DNA of 64,000 nt from Bilifractor sp002394235 (lineage in GTDB: Bacteria; Bacillota; Clostridia; Lachnospirales; Lachnospiraceae), in assembly GCF_052118845.1 (NCBI RefSeq), contig NZ_JBQKGJ010000015.1, forward strand, positions 12,793-76,792, given 5' to 3'. Below, piece after piece: positions 23,069 through 32,532 of the stretch. The notes under the pieces were generated by a model. It was not told where the DNA came from. It was given only the letters and a program-made list of their open reading frames with translations, and did no database searches. The translations under genes and the position numbers were made by a program. The number at the start of each line of letters is the position of its first letter. Position 1 is the first letter of the stretch.

Positions 23069-26000
23069 TTACTTCATCCTATACAGGAACGTTATCGCTT
23101 GGCACCGCTTACAGTCGTCTTTAGGACTAAATGTAGTTTTACTCGTTCCAGCCGAAATACCCTTCTTATATGCCCAGTTAACGGCATCAGCAAAATAATC
23201 TTCCTTCTGCACATCTGTAAACGGATTAGCGCCTTCCATCTTTTCTGAACCCATTATTCTCCAAATGAATGTGATCATCTCCGCTCGTTTGCAGTAAACA
23301 TTCGGGCTGAACGTTGTCACGCTTGTGCCGGATGTAATCTTGTTCTTGTATGCCCAGCACACCGCATCATTGAAATAATCAGTTTTCTTTACATCCTTAA
23401 ATGGTAGATTCGCATCAACCTTCTTGCTGCCGTTAATTCTCCAAAGGAAAGTAATCATCTGGCCTCTGGTTATGATTTCACCAGGTCCGAAAGATGTTCC
23501 AGTAGTACCGCTTGTAATGTTGTTCTTATAAGCCCAGTTTACTGCGTTGTAGAAATAATCATTATCTCTCACATCTGTGAACGGCATCTTCTCGTCGTCA
23601 TCCTTTGAAGGTGTGGGTGGAATAACTGGTGTTACAGATAGCTTCTCTTTAAATAATGCAGAGAGCGTCACAGTGCTATCCGGCTGTGTGAAGCTGTAGG
23701 TGCCGTCGGCATTCTGAGTTACTGTTACCTCTTTACCTTTCTCGTCTGTCACAGAAATCTTATCTACCTCATATCCAGAATTCGGTTTAGCTATAATGGT
23801 CACTAGCTCTCCTGTCTTCTGCAGTTCAGGAGAAAGGACTAAGCTGCCGTTCTTGGTAGGCTTTATTGTGTTGTTTACAGCCGGTTTCTCTTCTTCCCCA
23901 AATGTTGCAGCAACAGCCACAGTGCCCTCTGGCTGTATGAAGTTATATGTGCCATCAGTATTCTGAGTTACCGGTACCTCTTTACCCTTCTCATCTGTCA
24001 CAGAAATCTTATCTACCTCATATCCAGAATTCGGTTTAGCTATAATGGTCACTAGCTCTCCTGTCTTCTGCAGTTCAGGAGAAAGGACCAAACTGCCGTT
24101 CTCAGTAGCCGCTATCTCGTCAACCACTTTATTATCCTCAAAAGGTTTCGAATCATCCTGCTTTTCAAATGATACTGATATGGTCACCTTTGTTTCTGGT
24201 TGTGTAAAGCTATAAGTGCCATCATCATTCTTTGTAACAGGCACCTTGTTTCCAGTTTCATCTGTTATCAAAACATCCTGTAATTTATACCCAGTATCAG
24301 GCATGACAGTGATATTTACTGCCTCGCCTGGCTTCTGATGATCAGAGACAAGCGTCACGTTTCCATTCTCAGTCGGCTTTATCTCATCAATAACAAAAGC
24401 TTCAGTTTTATTCTTGAACAATGCAGATACCGTCACCACAGAATTTGGTTGCGTAAAACTGTATGTGTCGTTACCGTTGTAAACAATCGGTACCGTGATT
24501 CCGTGACTATCTGTGACTTTGACTTCATCAACTTCATAACCAGCGCTAGGATTAGTTGTAATCGTAATTGTTTCTCCTTGCTTCTGAGTTTCAGGAGAAA
24601 GATTTACGCTACCATTCTCTGTAGGAGTTATCAGATCGATTACTGTAGTTTTCGTTTCCTCAGCATTTTTAAATGTTACTGTGATTGTTACACTTGCCGA
24701 TGGCTGCTCAAAGCTGTAGGTTCCATTTTCTCCTGTTACAGCAACAACATTTTCGTTAGCATCTTTAGCACTTATATCTCCTATTTCAAATCCAGTATCT
24801 GGTTTAACAGTGAAGCTTACTTTGCTTCCGGTTATCTGCGGTTCTGAAGATAGAATTACTTTTCCATTTTCAGTGGTGTTCAATACATTAACGAAAGCCC
24901 TGACCACCACTACTACAGAATCAGAAGCACGTTTTTCCTCATTTTCCTTATATCGTACTTCATATGAGCCAGCTTCTACCTTCGTTGTGCCAACTTCACA
25001 CTGCTGCCATTCACCTGTTCCTTGCTTCCTATACTCCATTGAAGAAGTTGTTCCGAAAATCCCGCCATCCCCAGTTAATCCCTGAGGTTTACTCTGCTTC
25101 TGCTTATTTGTAAAGACTGCAGTTAAATTTCTATCTCTAAGTGATGTAAATTGAAGCATGGGATCTTTAGAAATGACATTTCCATTTTCCTTCCATGAAA
25201 GAAAATAGCAATTCTTATTAGGCACAGCCTGAAGAATAACGTTTGCTCCTTTTCTCTTCTCAGAAAGGCCGTAAACCATACCATATTCTTTTCCTTCAAC
25301 AGTGACATTTGTTTTATAAAGTGGTGCCTCCTCATTTTCGATTGGCACAAGTTCTCCGCCCTCTTTTTCAAGTTTCGAATAGGATGTTTCTTCCTGGGTT
25401 GGTTCTTGATAAGGAACATAAAACTTCTCTCCATCTTCCAGTTTTACACCCAACATATTGTTTACGATGCTCTCCTTACCATCTGCCACATAGGAACTCG
25501 AATAATTCATCGTGCCGGAATCAGTAGCTGTAAGCCTTAATTTAAAAATACTTCCTTCATTTATAAAGATATGTTTGGTATCCCCGGCGACCATCACAAT
25601 GAGTTGATCGCGCAGTTCATCGGGTACAGATCGAACAATATTGTTATCCTTTATAGAGGCAACTATATTGCCTGATGAATCTAAGACATCCACATCAACA
25701 GGACACTGTATCTGATTATGGGTAAAATTTTTAAATTCGGGTGAGGCAACTAGCGTTGTAGAAGAATTGTATACAGCCTGCTGAAGCTGATATGTATATT
25801 CTGCCCACTCATCAATAATATCAGTATGGCTAATCCAGCTTGATTTCTGTCCTAATGTCAAATAAGGTATCAAGCCTGCAAGCCAGTTATTATCAGTATC
25901 GATAAACTTTGTTGCTTCCTTAGCATATTCAAAAGCCTCTTCACAATCATAGCCAAACGTTTTACGCAGGCTAAGATACTGATTAAAATAAGAGTATCTG

Positions 26001-28129
26001 CCGGCATACTCCGAATTCATAATCACATTCAAGGAAGAAACTGCTATTCCCAAATCATTGGCATAATTCTTTAAGATGTCCTTTTTACCCCAGGCATCGC
26101 CAACCTTAGACATTGTTTCTGTTATCCAATCCATATTTCCAGAAACAATTGGAACAATACAACATCCTGCATGGTGCATTCTATTAGTTGTTACTACAGA
26201 AAGAGCACCTGTTACAGATGAAGATATACCCTCATCTTCCAAAGTTGCTAATCCAAGCATAGTTTGTTTTAAACCGGATTTTAAATTGTCGACAGATTCA
26301 TCAGTAATAGCCTGCGCTAAATTATCGCTTTCTGCATTAACCCCGAACCTATCCTGTAAAAAGCCAATCAAAGCTTCTGTGGATTTTGTTTTAGACTCAC
26401 CAGCATTTACAGAATTCTGTCCAATATTATTATTGATAATCTGAATCAGTGATAATGCTGTCAAAAATTTATCGTCATCTTTGCCATCATAGTTTCCGGT
26501 TATTAGCTTTAAATATTTATCCTGGCTTGATATTTTTTCCATATTACTGGCGCTCTTATTGAAAATGAAGCATAAGAAAGCACGAGCGCTTTGCTCATCC
26601 TTTATTACAGGAAAAGAATGAACCATTTTAAATTCTATGTTATCATTCCACTGTAAGATAGGATACTGTGATCCCATAGTCCATGTCTTATCAAAATCAA
26701 ACCCTTTATATTGATTTTGATCTAAACATTGACTCGGTTCCAATGCAACAATCTGATTAAAGGAACTCCATCTCTCATCTCCCTGACGCCTGCCAAAAGC
26801 TTTCTGACCCTGAAAATAATAAAAATTAGAAAACTCAAATCCTTGCAGGGCCCATCCCCCAAGTCCATAACTGCCAACCAAAGCCCCCGCATAATTTCCT
26901 GTCAAATTTCCGAAAGAATAGCCATTATTAAGATGTACTTGTCCTACACTCCCTGTTCTTATATCTCCAAAAATTCCTCCGCTACCGCCCTGTGTTGAAA
27001 TACCTTCAGTAAGACTTATATCACCTCTGTTATAGCAGTCATTTACGTATTCATCATTAAAATCAATTTCTTGATAGCCACAAATTCCTCCCACAGCGTT
27101 ACTCCCGCTTATATTTCCATTGTTGAAGCACCCATTAAAAGATCTAGGGCACTCTGTTTTGCCAATTAAGCCACCAGTATAATAGCCGCCATCAACATTG
27201 GAAAAGTTGCAGCTATTAGTAATACTTATTCCCTCATTGCTACTATTAATGTTTTGAGCTTCCCCAATAAGACCACCAACGCGATTAAATGATTCTGCCT
27301 TTATATTTCCGTCAGAAGCGCAATTTTTAACATTTTGTTTTTTATTCCAATCTGATCCCCATGAACCAATTAAACCTCCTACACATCCAGAAACAGAGGT
27401 TGAAGAATTATTATTTAAAAAGATATCTCCGGAAAAAAGGCAATTGCTCAAAGTGCAAGAGTTCTTGTTACCTATGTACCCCACTAATCCAGCAATGTTC
27501 ATTCCATCCACTACTGTTGTTGAATTGACACAAACTTTACCATATACGCCGCAGTTTGATATGCCCGCACCATTATACGTGCCCACTATCGCACCGGCGT
27601 TATATTCTGAAGCTTTCTCACCATGTCGAGTGACATTTAAAAAGACATTTTTCAGTGTAAAATCAGAAATGCTCCCACCATTAACGTTATTGAAGAAGCC
27701 AAGATTACCTGAACTGTTCTCTATGTACAGACCCGATATAAAATGATGATTTCCTATAAATGTACCATTAAAATTAGGAATCCCGCTCCATATATACGCT
27801 GAGTCAGGCTTAGTTTCATATGTCCATGCTGAAAAATCAGAAGAGACATCTATATCCGCATCCAGTTCAACATACGAATTAGAAAAGTCAAATGGTTCTC
27901 TATTTTTGGAGGTGTCTCCTTTTGCTTTATCCAAAAAGCCATACAAAGTATCAACATCATTCACTTTGTAAGGATTCTCCTGCGTTCCGTCGCCGGATTG
28001 ATTGAATTCTTCCAGATTAGATATTCTGTTTTCTTTTACATCACCAAATACAGGAACAATTTCTCCTGGAAAAATACTTATTGCCATAATTACAACCAAA
28101 AAGATCACCGAAAGTTTTCTCTTTAACAT
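23069..28129 (-). CDS. Large secreted surface protein with GLUG-type repeats, five bacterial repeat domains and three SLH domains
   Basis: 1686 residues. Signal peptide at 1-29 (RKLSVIFLVVIMAISIFPG). Residues about 130-430 hold GLUG-like repeats (GGLIGEAQN, TGGLIGKTE, GGICGYQ). About 500-800 is helical and unassigned. Around 1090-1500 come five copies of a ~80-residue beta domain (ENGSLVLSPELQKTGELVT ... DGTYSFTQP). Three S-layer-homology domains end the protein (PFTDVRDNDYFYNAVNWAYK and relatives), which would anchor it to cell-wall polymers. It is probably an adhesin or S-layer-associated protein. The gene is visibly richer in A/T than its neighbours and sits beside IS66 debris, suggesting acquisition. 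GGGAGGGTGG precedes the ATG. Confidence 0.9.
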   Translation of the reverse strand: MLKRKLSVIFLVVIMAISIFPGEIVPVFGDVKENRISNLEEFNQSGDGTQENPYKVNDVDTLYGFLDKAKGDTSKNREPFDFSNSYVELDADIDVSSDFSAWTYETKPDSAYIWSGIPNFNGTFIGNHHFISGLYIENSSGNLGFFNNVNGGSISDFTLKNVFLNVTRHGEKASEYNAGAIVGTYNGAGISNCGVYGKVCVNSTTVVDGMNIAGLVGYIGNKNSCTLSNCLFSGDIFLNNNSSTSVSGCVGGLIGSWGSDWNKKQNVKNCASDGNIKAESFNRVGGLIGEAQNINSSNEGISITNSCNFSNVDGGYYTGGLIGKTECPRSFNGCFNNGNISGSNAVGGICGYQEIDFNDEYVNDCYNRGDISLTEGISTQGGSGGIFGDIRTGSVGQVHLNNGYSFGNLTGNYAGALVGSYGLGGWALQGFEFSNFYYFQGQKAFGRRQGDERWSSFNQIVALEPSQCLDQNQYKGFDFDKTWTMGSQYPILQWNDNIEFKMVHSFPVIKDEQSARAFLCFIFNKSASNMEKISSQDKYLKLITGNYDGKDDDKFLTALSLIQIINNNIGQNSVNAGESKTKSTEALIGFLQDRFGVNAESDNLAQAITDESVDNLKSGLKQTMLGLATLEDEGISSSVTGALSVVTTNRMHHAGCCIVPIVSGNMDWITETMSKVGDAWGKKDILKNYANDLGIAVSSLNVIMNSEYAGRYSYFNQYLSLRKTFGYDCEEAFEYAKEATKFIDTDNNWLAGLIPYLTLGQKSSWISHTDIIDEWAEYTYQLQQAVYNSSTTLVASPEFKNFTHNQIQCPVDVDVLDSSGNIVASIKDNNIVRSVPDELRDQLIVMVAGDTKHIFINEGSIFKLRLTATDSGTMNYSSSYVADGKESIVNNMLGVKLEDGEKFYVPYQEPTQEETSYSKLEKEGGELVPIENEEAPLYKTNVTVEGKEYGMVYGLSEKRKGANVILQAVPNKNCYFLSWKENGNVISKDPMLQFTSLRDRNLTAVFTNKQKQSKPQGLTGDGGIFGTTSSMEYRKQGTGEWQQCEVGTTKVEAGSYEVRYKENEEKRASDSVVVVVRAFVNVLNTTENGKVILSSEPQITGSKVSFTVKPDTGFEIGDISAKDANENVVAVTGENGTYSFEQPSASVTITVTFKNAEETKTTVIDLITPTENGSVNLSPETQKQGETITITTNPSAGYEVDEVKVTDSHGITVPIVYNGNDTYSFTQPNSVVTVSALFKNKTEAFVIDEIKPTENGNVTLVSDHQKPGEAVNITVMPDTGYKLQDVLITDETGNKVPVTKNDDGTYSFTQPETKVTISVSFEKQDDSKPFEDNKVVDEIAATENGSLVLSPELQKTGELVTIIAKPNSGYEVDKISVTDEKGKEVPVTQNTDGTYNFIQPEGTVAVAATFGEEEKPAVNNTIKPTKNGSLVLSPELQKTGELVTIIAKPNSGYEVDKISVTDEKGKEVTVTQNADGTYSFTQPDSTVTLSALFKEKLSVTPVIPPTPSKDDDEKMPFTDVRDNDYFYNAVNWAYKNNITSGTTGTSFGPGEIITRGQMITFLWRINGSKKVDANLPFKDVKKTDYFNDAVCWAYKNKITSGTSVTTFSPNVYCKRAEMITFIWRIMGSEKMEGANPFTDVQKEDYFADAVNWAYKKGISAGTSKTTFSPKDDCKRCQAITFLYRMK
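23748..24090 (-). repeat. Recent in-frame duplication inside the surface-protein gene
   Basis: 23748-23841 and 23997-24090 are identical at base level, 249 bp (83 codons) apart, encoding beta repeats 5 and 4. The identity indicates a recent duplication or gene conversion and a site of likely copy-number change. Confidence 0.85.
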
Positions 28130-28140
28130 TCCACCCTCCC

Positions 28141-28194
28141 TATGAAATCAGGTAATTTTTCCTTTAATCCCTATAAAGTCAAGTAATTTTTCCT
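28141..28194. repeat. 23-bp direct repeats upstream of the surface-protein gene
   Basis: TATGAAATCAGGTAATTTTT and TATAAAGTCAAGTAATTTTT (each continuing CCT) begin at 28141 and 28172, 31 bases apart. They are immediately 5' of the gene and could be regulator sites or a tandem array. Confidence 0.65.
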
Positions 28195-28316
28195 ATAAAA
28201 TAAAGGATTATTCAACATTCCTCAGTTCAGAATGAAGCCGAGTGTCATGAGCATTTCTGCGTATCCGGTATGAAAAAAAATGTATTCTGAGAACATAAAA
28301 CAGAACGTCACCTTTT

Positions 28317-28624
28317 TCACTCTGCATGACCTTGTGTGTAGTCCTGTTCCGCACCGCCAGTTGCACCCATCGAAGGCTTATCGCTGTCCCATGCCTCATC
28401 TACTCCATTATCGTTTTGTGTGACAGAAACAGCCTGCTGACTATCTGATTCTGTCGCAATAATGCTTTCTTCGTCTGTGTCCTCTGGAATTGAATATGCT
28501 CCAGACTCTTGGCTATCAGCCTCTTCTTCCGATTTCACACTATTCTGCGATTCAGAGACTGCTTCCTCTTCTGCAGATGCACTGTCAATTCCAACCGCGT
28601 CTGTTTATACCTCATATTTTTCAT
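28317..28624 (-). pseudogene. Broken secreted/acidic protein gene
   Basis: AGGAGGG precedes ATGAAAAATATG at 28624, but that frame stops after about 34 codons. In another frame a Ser/Glu-rich reading runs from 28600 (DAVGIDSASAEEEAVSE) to the stop at 28317. The composition resembles the linker after a signal peptide of cell-wall proteins. It looks like a frameshifted, truncated remnant with no recognisable domain. Confidence 0.45.
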
Positions 28625-28932
28625 CCCTCCTCTTTTTTTTCGCCGCCTTCTGTCAATCGCCATTCAGATTTATTTACCCCCGGCAATCGTCATCCGCACC
28701 GTAATTTCACCTAAACCGCTGTATCCAGCACGGATTTTAAGACTATTATATTTCTTCAAGCAATGTTTTCACAATAAAGATAGATCCTTGTCCTTGTCCA
28801 ACTAAGTGTCCGAAAAGAGTCAGCTTACTATCCCGCTCAAAGGAGCTGAACTTGTTCCGATATAATTGGACAATCGTCTGGACAGGCGGTTTTCAAAATA
28901 TGATATTGTTGTCCATGTAGGGATTTAATAGA

Positions 28933-28994
28933 ATGAAAACATCAAACTTAATAGATAGAGAAAATGAAAACATCAGACTTAATAAAGAGAGAGA
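28933..28994. repeat. 31-bp tandem repeat, two copies
   Basis: ATGAAAACATCAAACTTAAT and ATGAAAACATCAGACTTAAT begin at 28933 and 28964. They lie about 100 bases before the XRE-type regulator. The rest of 28630-29091 shows no gene. Confidence 0.75.
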
Positions 28995-29091
28995 GAAGAT
29001 GTCAATCCTGCAGGATACAGAGTGCAAGACATGATTACAACGTGAACACTGTAGCTGAAATGGGAAAATGGCATTGAATTGGAGGGACAGA

Positions 29092-30534
29092 ATGAGTGAT
29101 TTTAGCGACTTAATCAATGTCTACAAAAAAAGATCGGGCATTTCTGTGAAGGAGCTGGGCGAAGGCACTGGCATCGGACCAAATATTTATAAGTATGTGC
29201 GCGGGTCAAGGCTGCCGTCCGAGCCCGGTGTTGTGGATTTGATTTCGGATTATATGAATATGTCAAATGAGGACCGCCACAAGCTGCGCGATTACTGGCG
29301 CATCGAACACTTCGGAAAGGAGCGTATCGCACTCTGGAAAGAGATCGAGACAATGCTGCAGCATTTCCGTATCACGCCGGACGCAACAGAATCCTATATG
29401 TTCGAGCAGAGACTCCCGGACAGCTTGCTTGACCATTCCATAAGCTACATACGCGGCGACCTGAACGTTCAGCAGGTTCTGCTCGCCATCCTGACGACCG
29501 CTGACGAAGGGACCATCCATGCTGTCGTTCAGCCGGATGACCCTCATATTCTGGAGTGTCTCTCTATTGCGGAAAAATCGGCAAATCAATCGAAAATCCA
29601 GAATATCATCCGAATGAGACAGCGAGGTGACCATTATGCAGACATCATGCGGAAAAATCTGTCCATTCTGCAGAACACTCTGCAACTGGCACTTGGATCA
29701 GACAGATATACCTCCTACTATTATTACACGGACTATGTAGAGCAGGAAAAATGGCCACTCACGTCAAGTTATATCGTAACAGACAGCTGTGCGTTTCTTT
29801 TCGGTAACGGTGACACAGCAATGACCGGTATCTTCACAAAAGATCCGAGATTTATCGCCGATCTCAATATGCACTTTGATTCTCTAATGAAAGAGTCGCG
29901 GCCAATGGTCATTCGCCCGGACTCACCATCCAGGATCATTGAAGATTTCCAGTCATACTACAGTATTGCTGAAAAAACAGTACCGCATAGCAGAGAGATT
30001 GTGATCGGCACTCAGCCTTGTCTGACACCCTTTCTGACCAACGATATCTGCGAACGCTACATGTGCCGTGATCATACAGAAATCCGCCCCTTTGTCGAGC
30101 AGTATCTCACCTATTTGACCTGGTGGAGAAAACACATACGCAACCTTACCAAAGACATCGTGTCAATCGACGGTGTCCGCCAATTCCTGGCTACCGGTAG
30201 AATCCATGAGATTCCGGAGGCGTATTACACACCTTTCTCAAAGGAAGATCGCCTGCAGATTGTCCGGAGCTGGCTGGCAAGCCTCTCCCCGGACAATGTA
30301 CATTTTTTGAAAGAAGACAGTTGTCTGGTGAACTCCGGGCTCACTCTCACTTCATCGCCAACATTCTTCATCATATCGCTCGTCCGCGAGAACAGCTATC
30401 ATATTTTCTTTTCCAAGGAGCCCTCGACTACCTCCTGCTTCTGGGATTATTTTTCGAATCTGGATGACAGGATCTACATGCCTTTCAGTGAGGGAAAACA
30501 GAGGGTTCAAAAAATCATTGAGCAATTTCGATGA
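29092..30534 (+). CDS. XRE-type helix-turn-helix protein with large unassigned C-terminal domain
   Basis: 480 residues from ATG at 29092, picked because GGAGGG lies just before it; an ATG 24 bases upstream lacks one. Residues 1-65 form a lambda-repressor-like helix-turn-helix (FSDLINVYKKRSGISVKELG, then GIGPNIYKYVRGSRLPSEP). The remaining 410 residues have no motif I can name, but include a Tyr-rich run (SDRYTSYYYYTDYVEQEKW). Such proteins may sense a ligand or nutrient state. It stands alone, downstream of the acquired surface-protein stretch, with a hairpin after its stop. Confidence 0.8.
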   Translation: MSDFSDLINVYKKRSGISVKELGEGTGIGPNIYKYVRGSRLPSEPGVVDLISDYMNMSNEDRHKLRDYWRIEHFGKERIALWKEIETMLQHFRITPDATESYMFEQRLPDSLLDHSISYIRGDLNVQQVLLAILTTADEGTIHAVVQPDDPHILECLSIAEKSANQSKIQNIIRMRQRGDHYADIMRKNLSILQNTLQLALGSDRYTSYYYYTDYVEQEKWPLTSSYIVTDSCAFLFGNGDTAMTGIFTKDPRFIADLNMHFDSLMKESRPMVIRPDSPSRIIEDFQSYYSIAEKTVPHSREIVIGTQPCLTPFLTNDICERYMCRDHTEIRPFVEQYLTYLTWWRKHIRNLTKDIVSIDGVRQFLATGRIHEIPEAYYTPFSKEDRLQIVRSWLASLSPDNVHFLKEDSCLVNSGLTLTSSPTFFIISLVRENSYHIFFSKEPSTTSCFWDYFSNLDDRIYMPFSEGKQRVQKIIEQFR

Positions 30535-30624
30535 ATAATGGGAATTGAATATCGATATAAACGCAATGATAACACTGATCCGTTTGTGGTCAAACAAGTG
30601 ATTTCCACTTGATAGGCCATTTCC

Positions 30625-30660
30625 AACTACCCGGCACTGTCAGCGGACACCCGGGTAGTT
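30625..30660. terminator. Terminator-like hairpin between convergent genes
   Basis: AACTACCCGG ... CCGGGTAGTT with a 16-base loop, then TTTT shortly after on the plus strand. It lies between the XRE-type gene and the convergent HxlR gene. A second small dyad, CAAGTG-CACTTG, lies at 30595-30611. Confidence 0.65.
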
Positions 30661-30703
30661 CAGACTGTTTTCCCTGACTCAACAGAGATAACTATTGCAT
30701 GGA

Positions 30704-31069
30704 TCAGAGCCGATCAGAAGACGAGTTCGTCTGTTCAAGATGCCTGATATACTTTCTTCCCCACAATTCAATGCTGTCAAGAACGGGTTTGAACTCGTAC
30801 CCAATCTCCGTAAGCTCATATTCCACCCGCGGAGGCACCTCCGGATAAACCGTCCTGGTCAACAGCCCCTCTTTCTCCAGATTCCTGAGATGTGTTGCAA
30901 GAGTAGCCTGCGTAATGTGAATTTCCTTCTGCAGCTGATTAAACCTTTTCGGCCCGCCCGCGAGAGCATGCAGAATCAGAATCGCCCACTTCCCCGACAA
31001 CAGCTGCTGCGCTGTCGCATACGGACACATACCGAATTGATTTGCTCTTTTACATGTTTCTTTTTTCAT
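30704..31069 (-). CDS. HxlR-family transcriptional regulator
   Basis: 121 residues. Typical pattern: Cys near the N-terminus (NQFGMCPYATAQQLLSGKWAI), then the winged helix PKRFNQLQKEIHITQATLATHLRNLEKEGL and the wing VPPRVEYELTEIG. The early cysteine is where redox or aldehyde sensing occurs in related regulators. It is divergent from the dioxygenase-like gene at 31435, which is its likely target. Confidence 0.9.
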   Translation of the reverse strand: MKKETCKRANQFGMCPYATAQQLLSGKWAILILHALAGGPKRFNQLQKEIHITQATLATHLRNLEKEGLLTRTVYPEVPPRVEYELTEIGYEFKPVLDSIELWGRKYIRHLEQTNSSSDRL

Positions 31070-31212
31070 GATACCACCTGCTCTTATATACCAATACCGA
31101 CCTGCTGCTCCGTCTCATAGAAGCAATTCCTTCATTCATCATTCCCGATCCCGCTTCACGCGGCGGATTGAATACTCAAGCAAAACATACCTGCTCAAGG
31201 AAAAAATCCTGC

Positions 31213-31241
31213 TTGACTGCATTCTACTATGGTCGTATTAT
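31213..31241 (+). promoter_or_regulatory. Promoter before the dioxygenase-like gene
   Basis: TTGACT (31213-31218), 17 bases, TATTAT (31236-31241). About 190 bases of leader follow before the ATG at 31435. The 31070-31434 gap otherwise shows no gene. Confidence 0.65.
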
Positions 31242-31434
31242 TTTCGCAACTCGGATAATTAAACTTATGAGTATGAATTATTCACGTTCCTGACATTATC
31301 CATCTTCGATGAGGTCGGAGAGTTTCAAAAGAAGCCTCAAAATAACGAAGCAGTTCCCGGCCTCATCTCGGGGCAAAAAACATTTGTCCCTGACAGCATT
31401 TGATGATCTTGAATGAAATTTACGGAGGTGTACT

Positions 31435-32226
31435 ATGAATAAAAAAAGAATGCCGGTTATTTTTTCCGGCCATGGAAGTCCAATGCTGGCGTTGGAGAAC
31501 ACATCTGTGACGAAAGGTCTGCACAGCATCGGCTCTCAAATCAGAGAACAATTCGGAAAACCGAAGGCAATCCTCGCCGTATCCGCACACTGGTATACAA
31601 AGGGAACTTTTGTGCAGAGCACGGAAAATCCAAAACAGGTCTACGACATGTACGGGTTCCCGAAAGCGCTGTATGACTTCAAATATCCGGTCAAAGGATA
31701 TCCTGACCTGTCCGAACGCGTGGCCGCGCTTCTCGGTAACCGGGTGTCCGTCAACGATGACTGGGGCATTGATCACGGTGCCTGGACCGTGCTCTGTCAT
31801 ATGTTCCCGGAGGCGGATATCCCGGTCGTTCAGCTTTCCGTTGACGGCACGCTTTCCCCGGATGAAATCTACAATCTCGGAAAAGCACTCGCGCCCCTTC
31901 GTGATGAAGGCTATCTGATCCTTGCAAGCGGAAACGTTGTACACAATCTGCGCCTGGTAGATTGGGACAACCCGGACGGATCCCCGGAATGTCTTGCATT
32001 TAATAAGGCAATCACGGAATATGTCCGGAATCGCCAGGATGACCGCGTGATCGCATATGAATCCGTACCGAACGCCGGATATGCCGCTCCTACACCGGAA
32101 CATTTTCTTCCGCTCCTCTACATGCTCGGTGCATCCGAAGGTGAAAAACCACAGGTCTTCAACAACCACTGTGAACTCGGCGCAATCGCGATGACCGGCT
32201 ATGCGTTCGGTCTTGAGCAGAATTAA
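31435..32226 (+). CDS. DODA/LigB-type extradiol dioxygenase-like protein (YgiD family)
   Basis: 263 residues of the class III extradiol dioxygenase superfamily (4,5-DOPA dioxygenase/YgiD type). Metal-ligand histidines appear in FSGHGSPM, VSAHWYT, DWGIDHGAWT and SGNVVHNLR. GGAGGTG precedes the ATG. The family is ring-cleaving with oxygen, which is odd in a presumed strict anaerobe; many gut anaerobes nevertheless carry this gene. Its position opposite an HxlR regulator suggests a quinone/aldehyde or phenolic stress response. Confidence 0.88.
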   Translation: MNKKRMPVIFSGHGSPMLALENTSVTKGLHSIGSQIREQFGKPKAILAVSAHWYTKGTFVQSTENPKQVYDMYGFPKALYDFKYPVKGYPDLSERVAALLGNRVSVNDDWGIDHGAWTVLCHMFPEADIPVVQLSVDGTLSPDEIYNLGKALAPLRDEGYLILASGNVVHNLRLVDWDNPDGSPECLAFNKAITEYVRNRQDDRVIAYESVPNAGYAAPTPEHFLPLLYMLGASEGEKPQVFNNHCELGAIAMTGYAFGLEQN

Positions 32227-32341
32227 TAATCAGGCAGGCATACAACACACCAGATGTTCTACGGCATACAGGCGTTCCTGTCTTCAGATAACCATTCTTA
32301 GATTCCAAACCGTCATCTCCGATCATTTAACGCCGAATTAA

Positions 32342-32370
32342 TTGTATTCGGCCTCCATCCTGTCTATAAT
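32342..32370 (+). promoter_or_regulatory. Promoter before the YfhO-like gene
   Basis: TTGTAT (32342-32347), 17 bases, TATAAT (32365-32370). The leader contains the 34-bp repeat at 32411-32510. The 32227-32532 gap holds nothing else. Confidence 0.7.
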
Positions 32371-32410
32371 ATAGGCATTACATATCAACTCTTCGAAAAT
32401 GCAGACAGGG

Positions 32411-32510
32411 CTCGGCGCGCCCGAGACGCACGTAAGAGACTGGAGATCAAGCGTACTACCTGATGAAGCCTCCGGCCTCGGCGCGCCCGAAACGCGCATC
32501 AGAGACTGGA
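32411..32510. repeat. 34-bp direct repeat in the YfhO leader
   Basis: Copies at 32411-32444 and 32477-32510, each CTCGGCGCGCCCGA followed by an ACGC stretch and AGAGACTGGA, separated by 32 bases. Each contains the palindrome GGCGCGCC. Confidence 0.85.
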
Positions 32511-32532
32511 TGCGATTTCGAAGACAACCGGT

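Noticed and set aside
22915..23124. 69-codon plus-strand open frame
   Set aside because: It spans an inverted repeat and the end of the surface-protein gene, with no ribosome site or family pattern.
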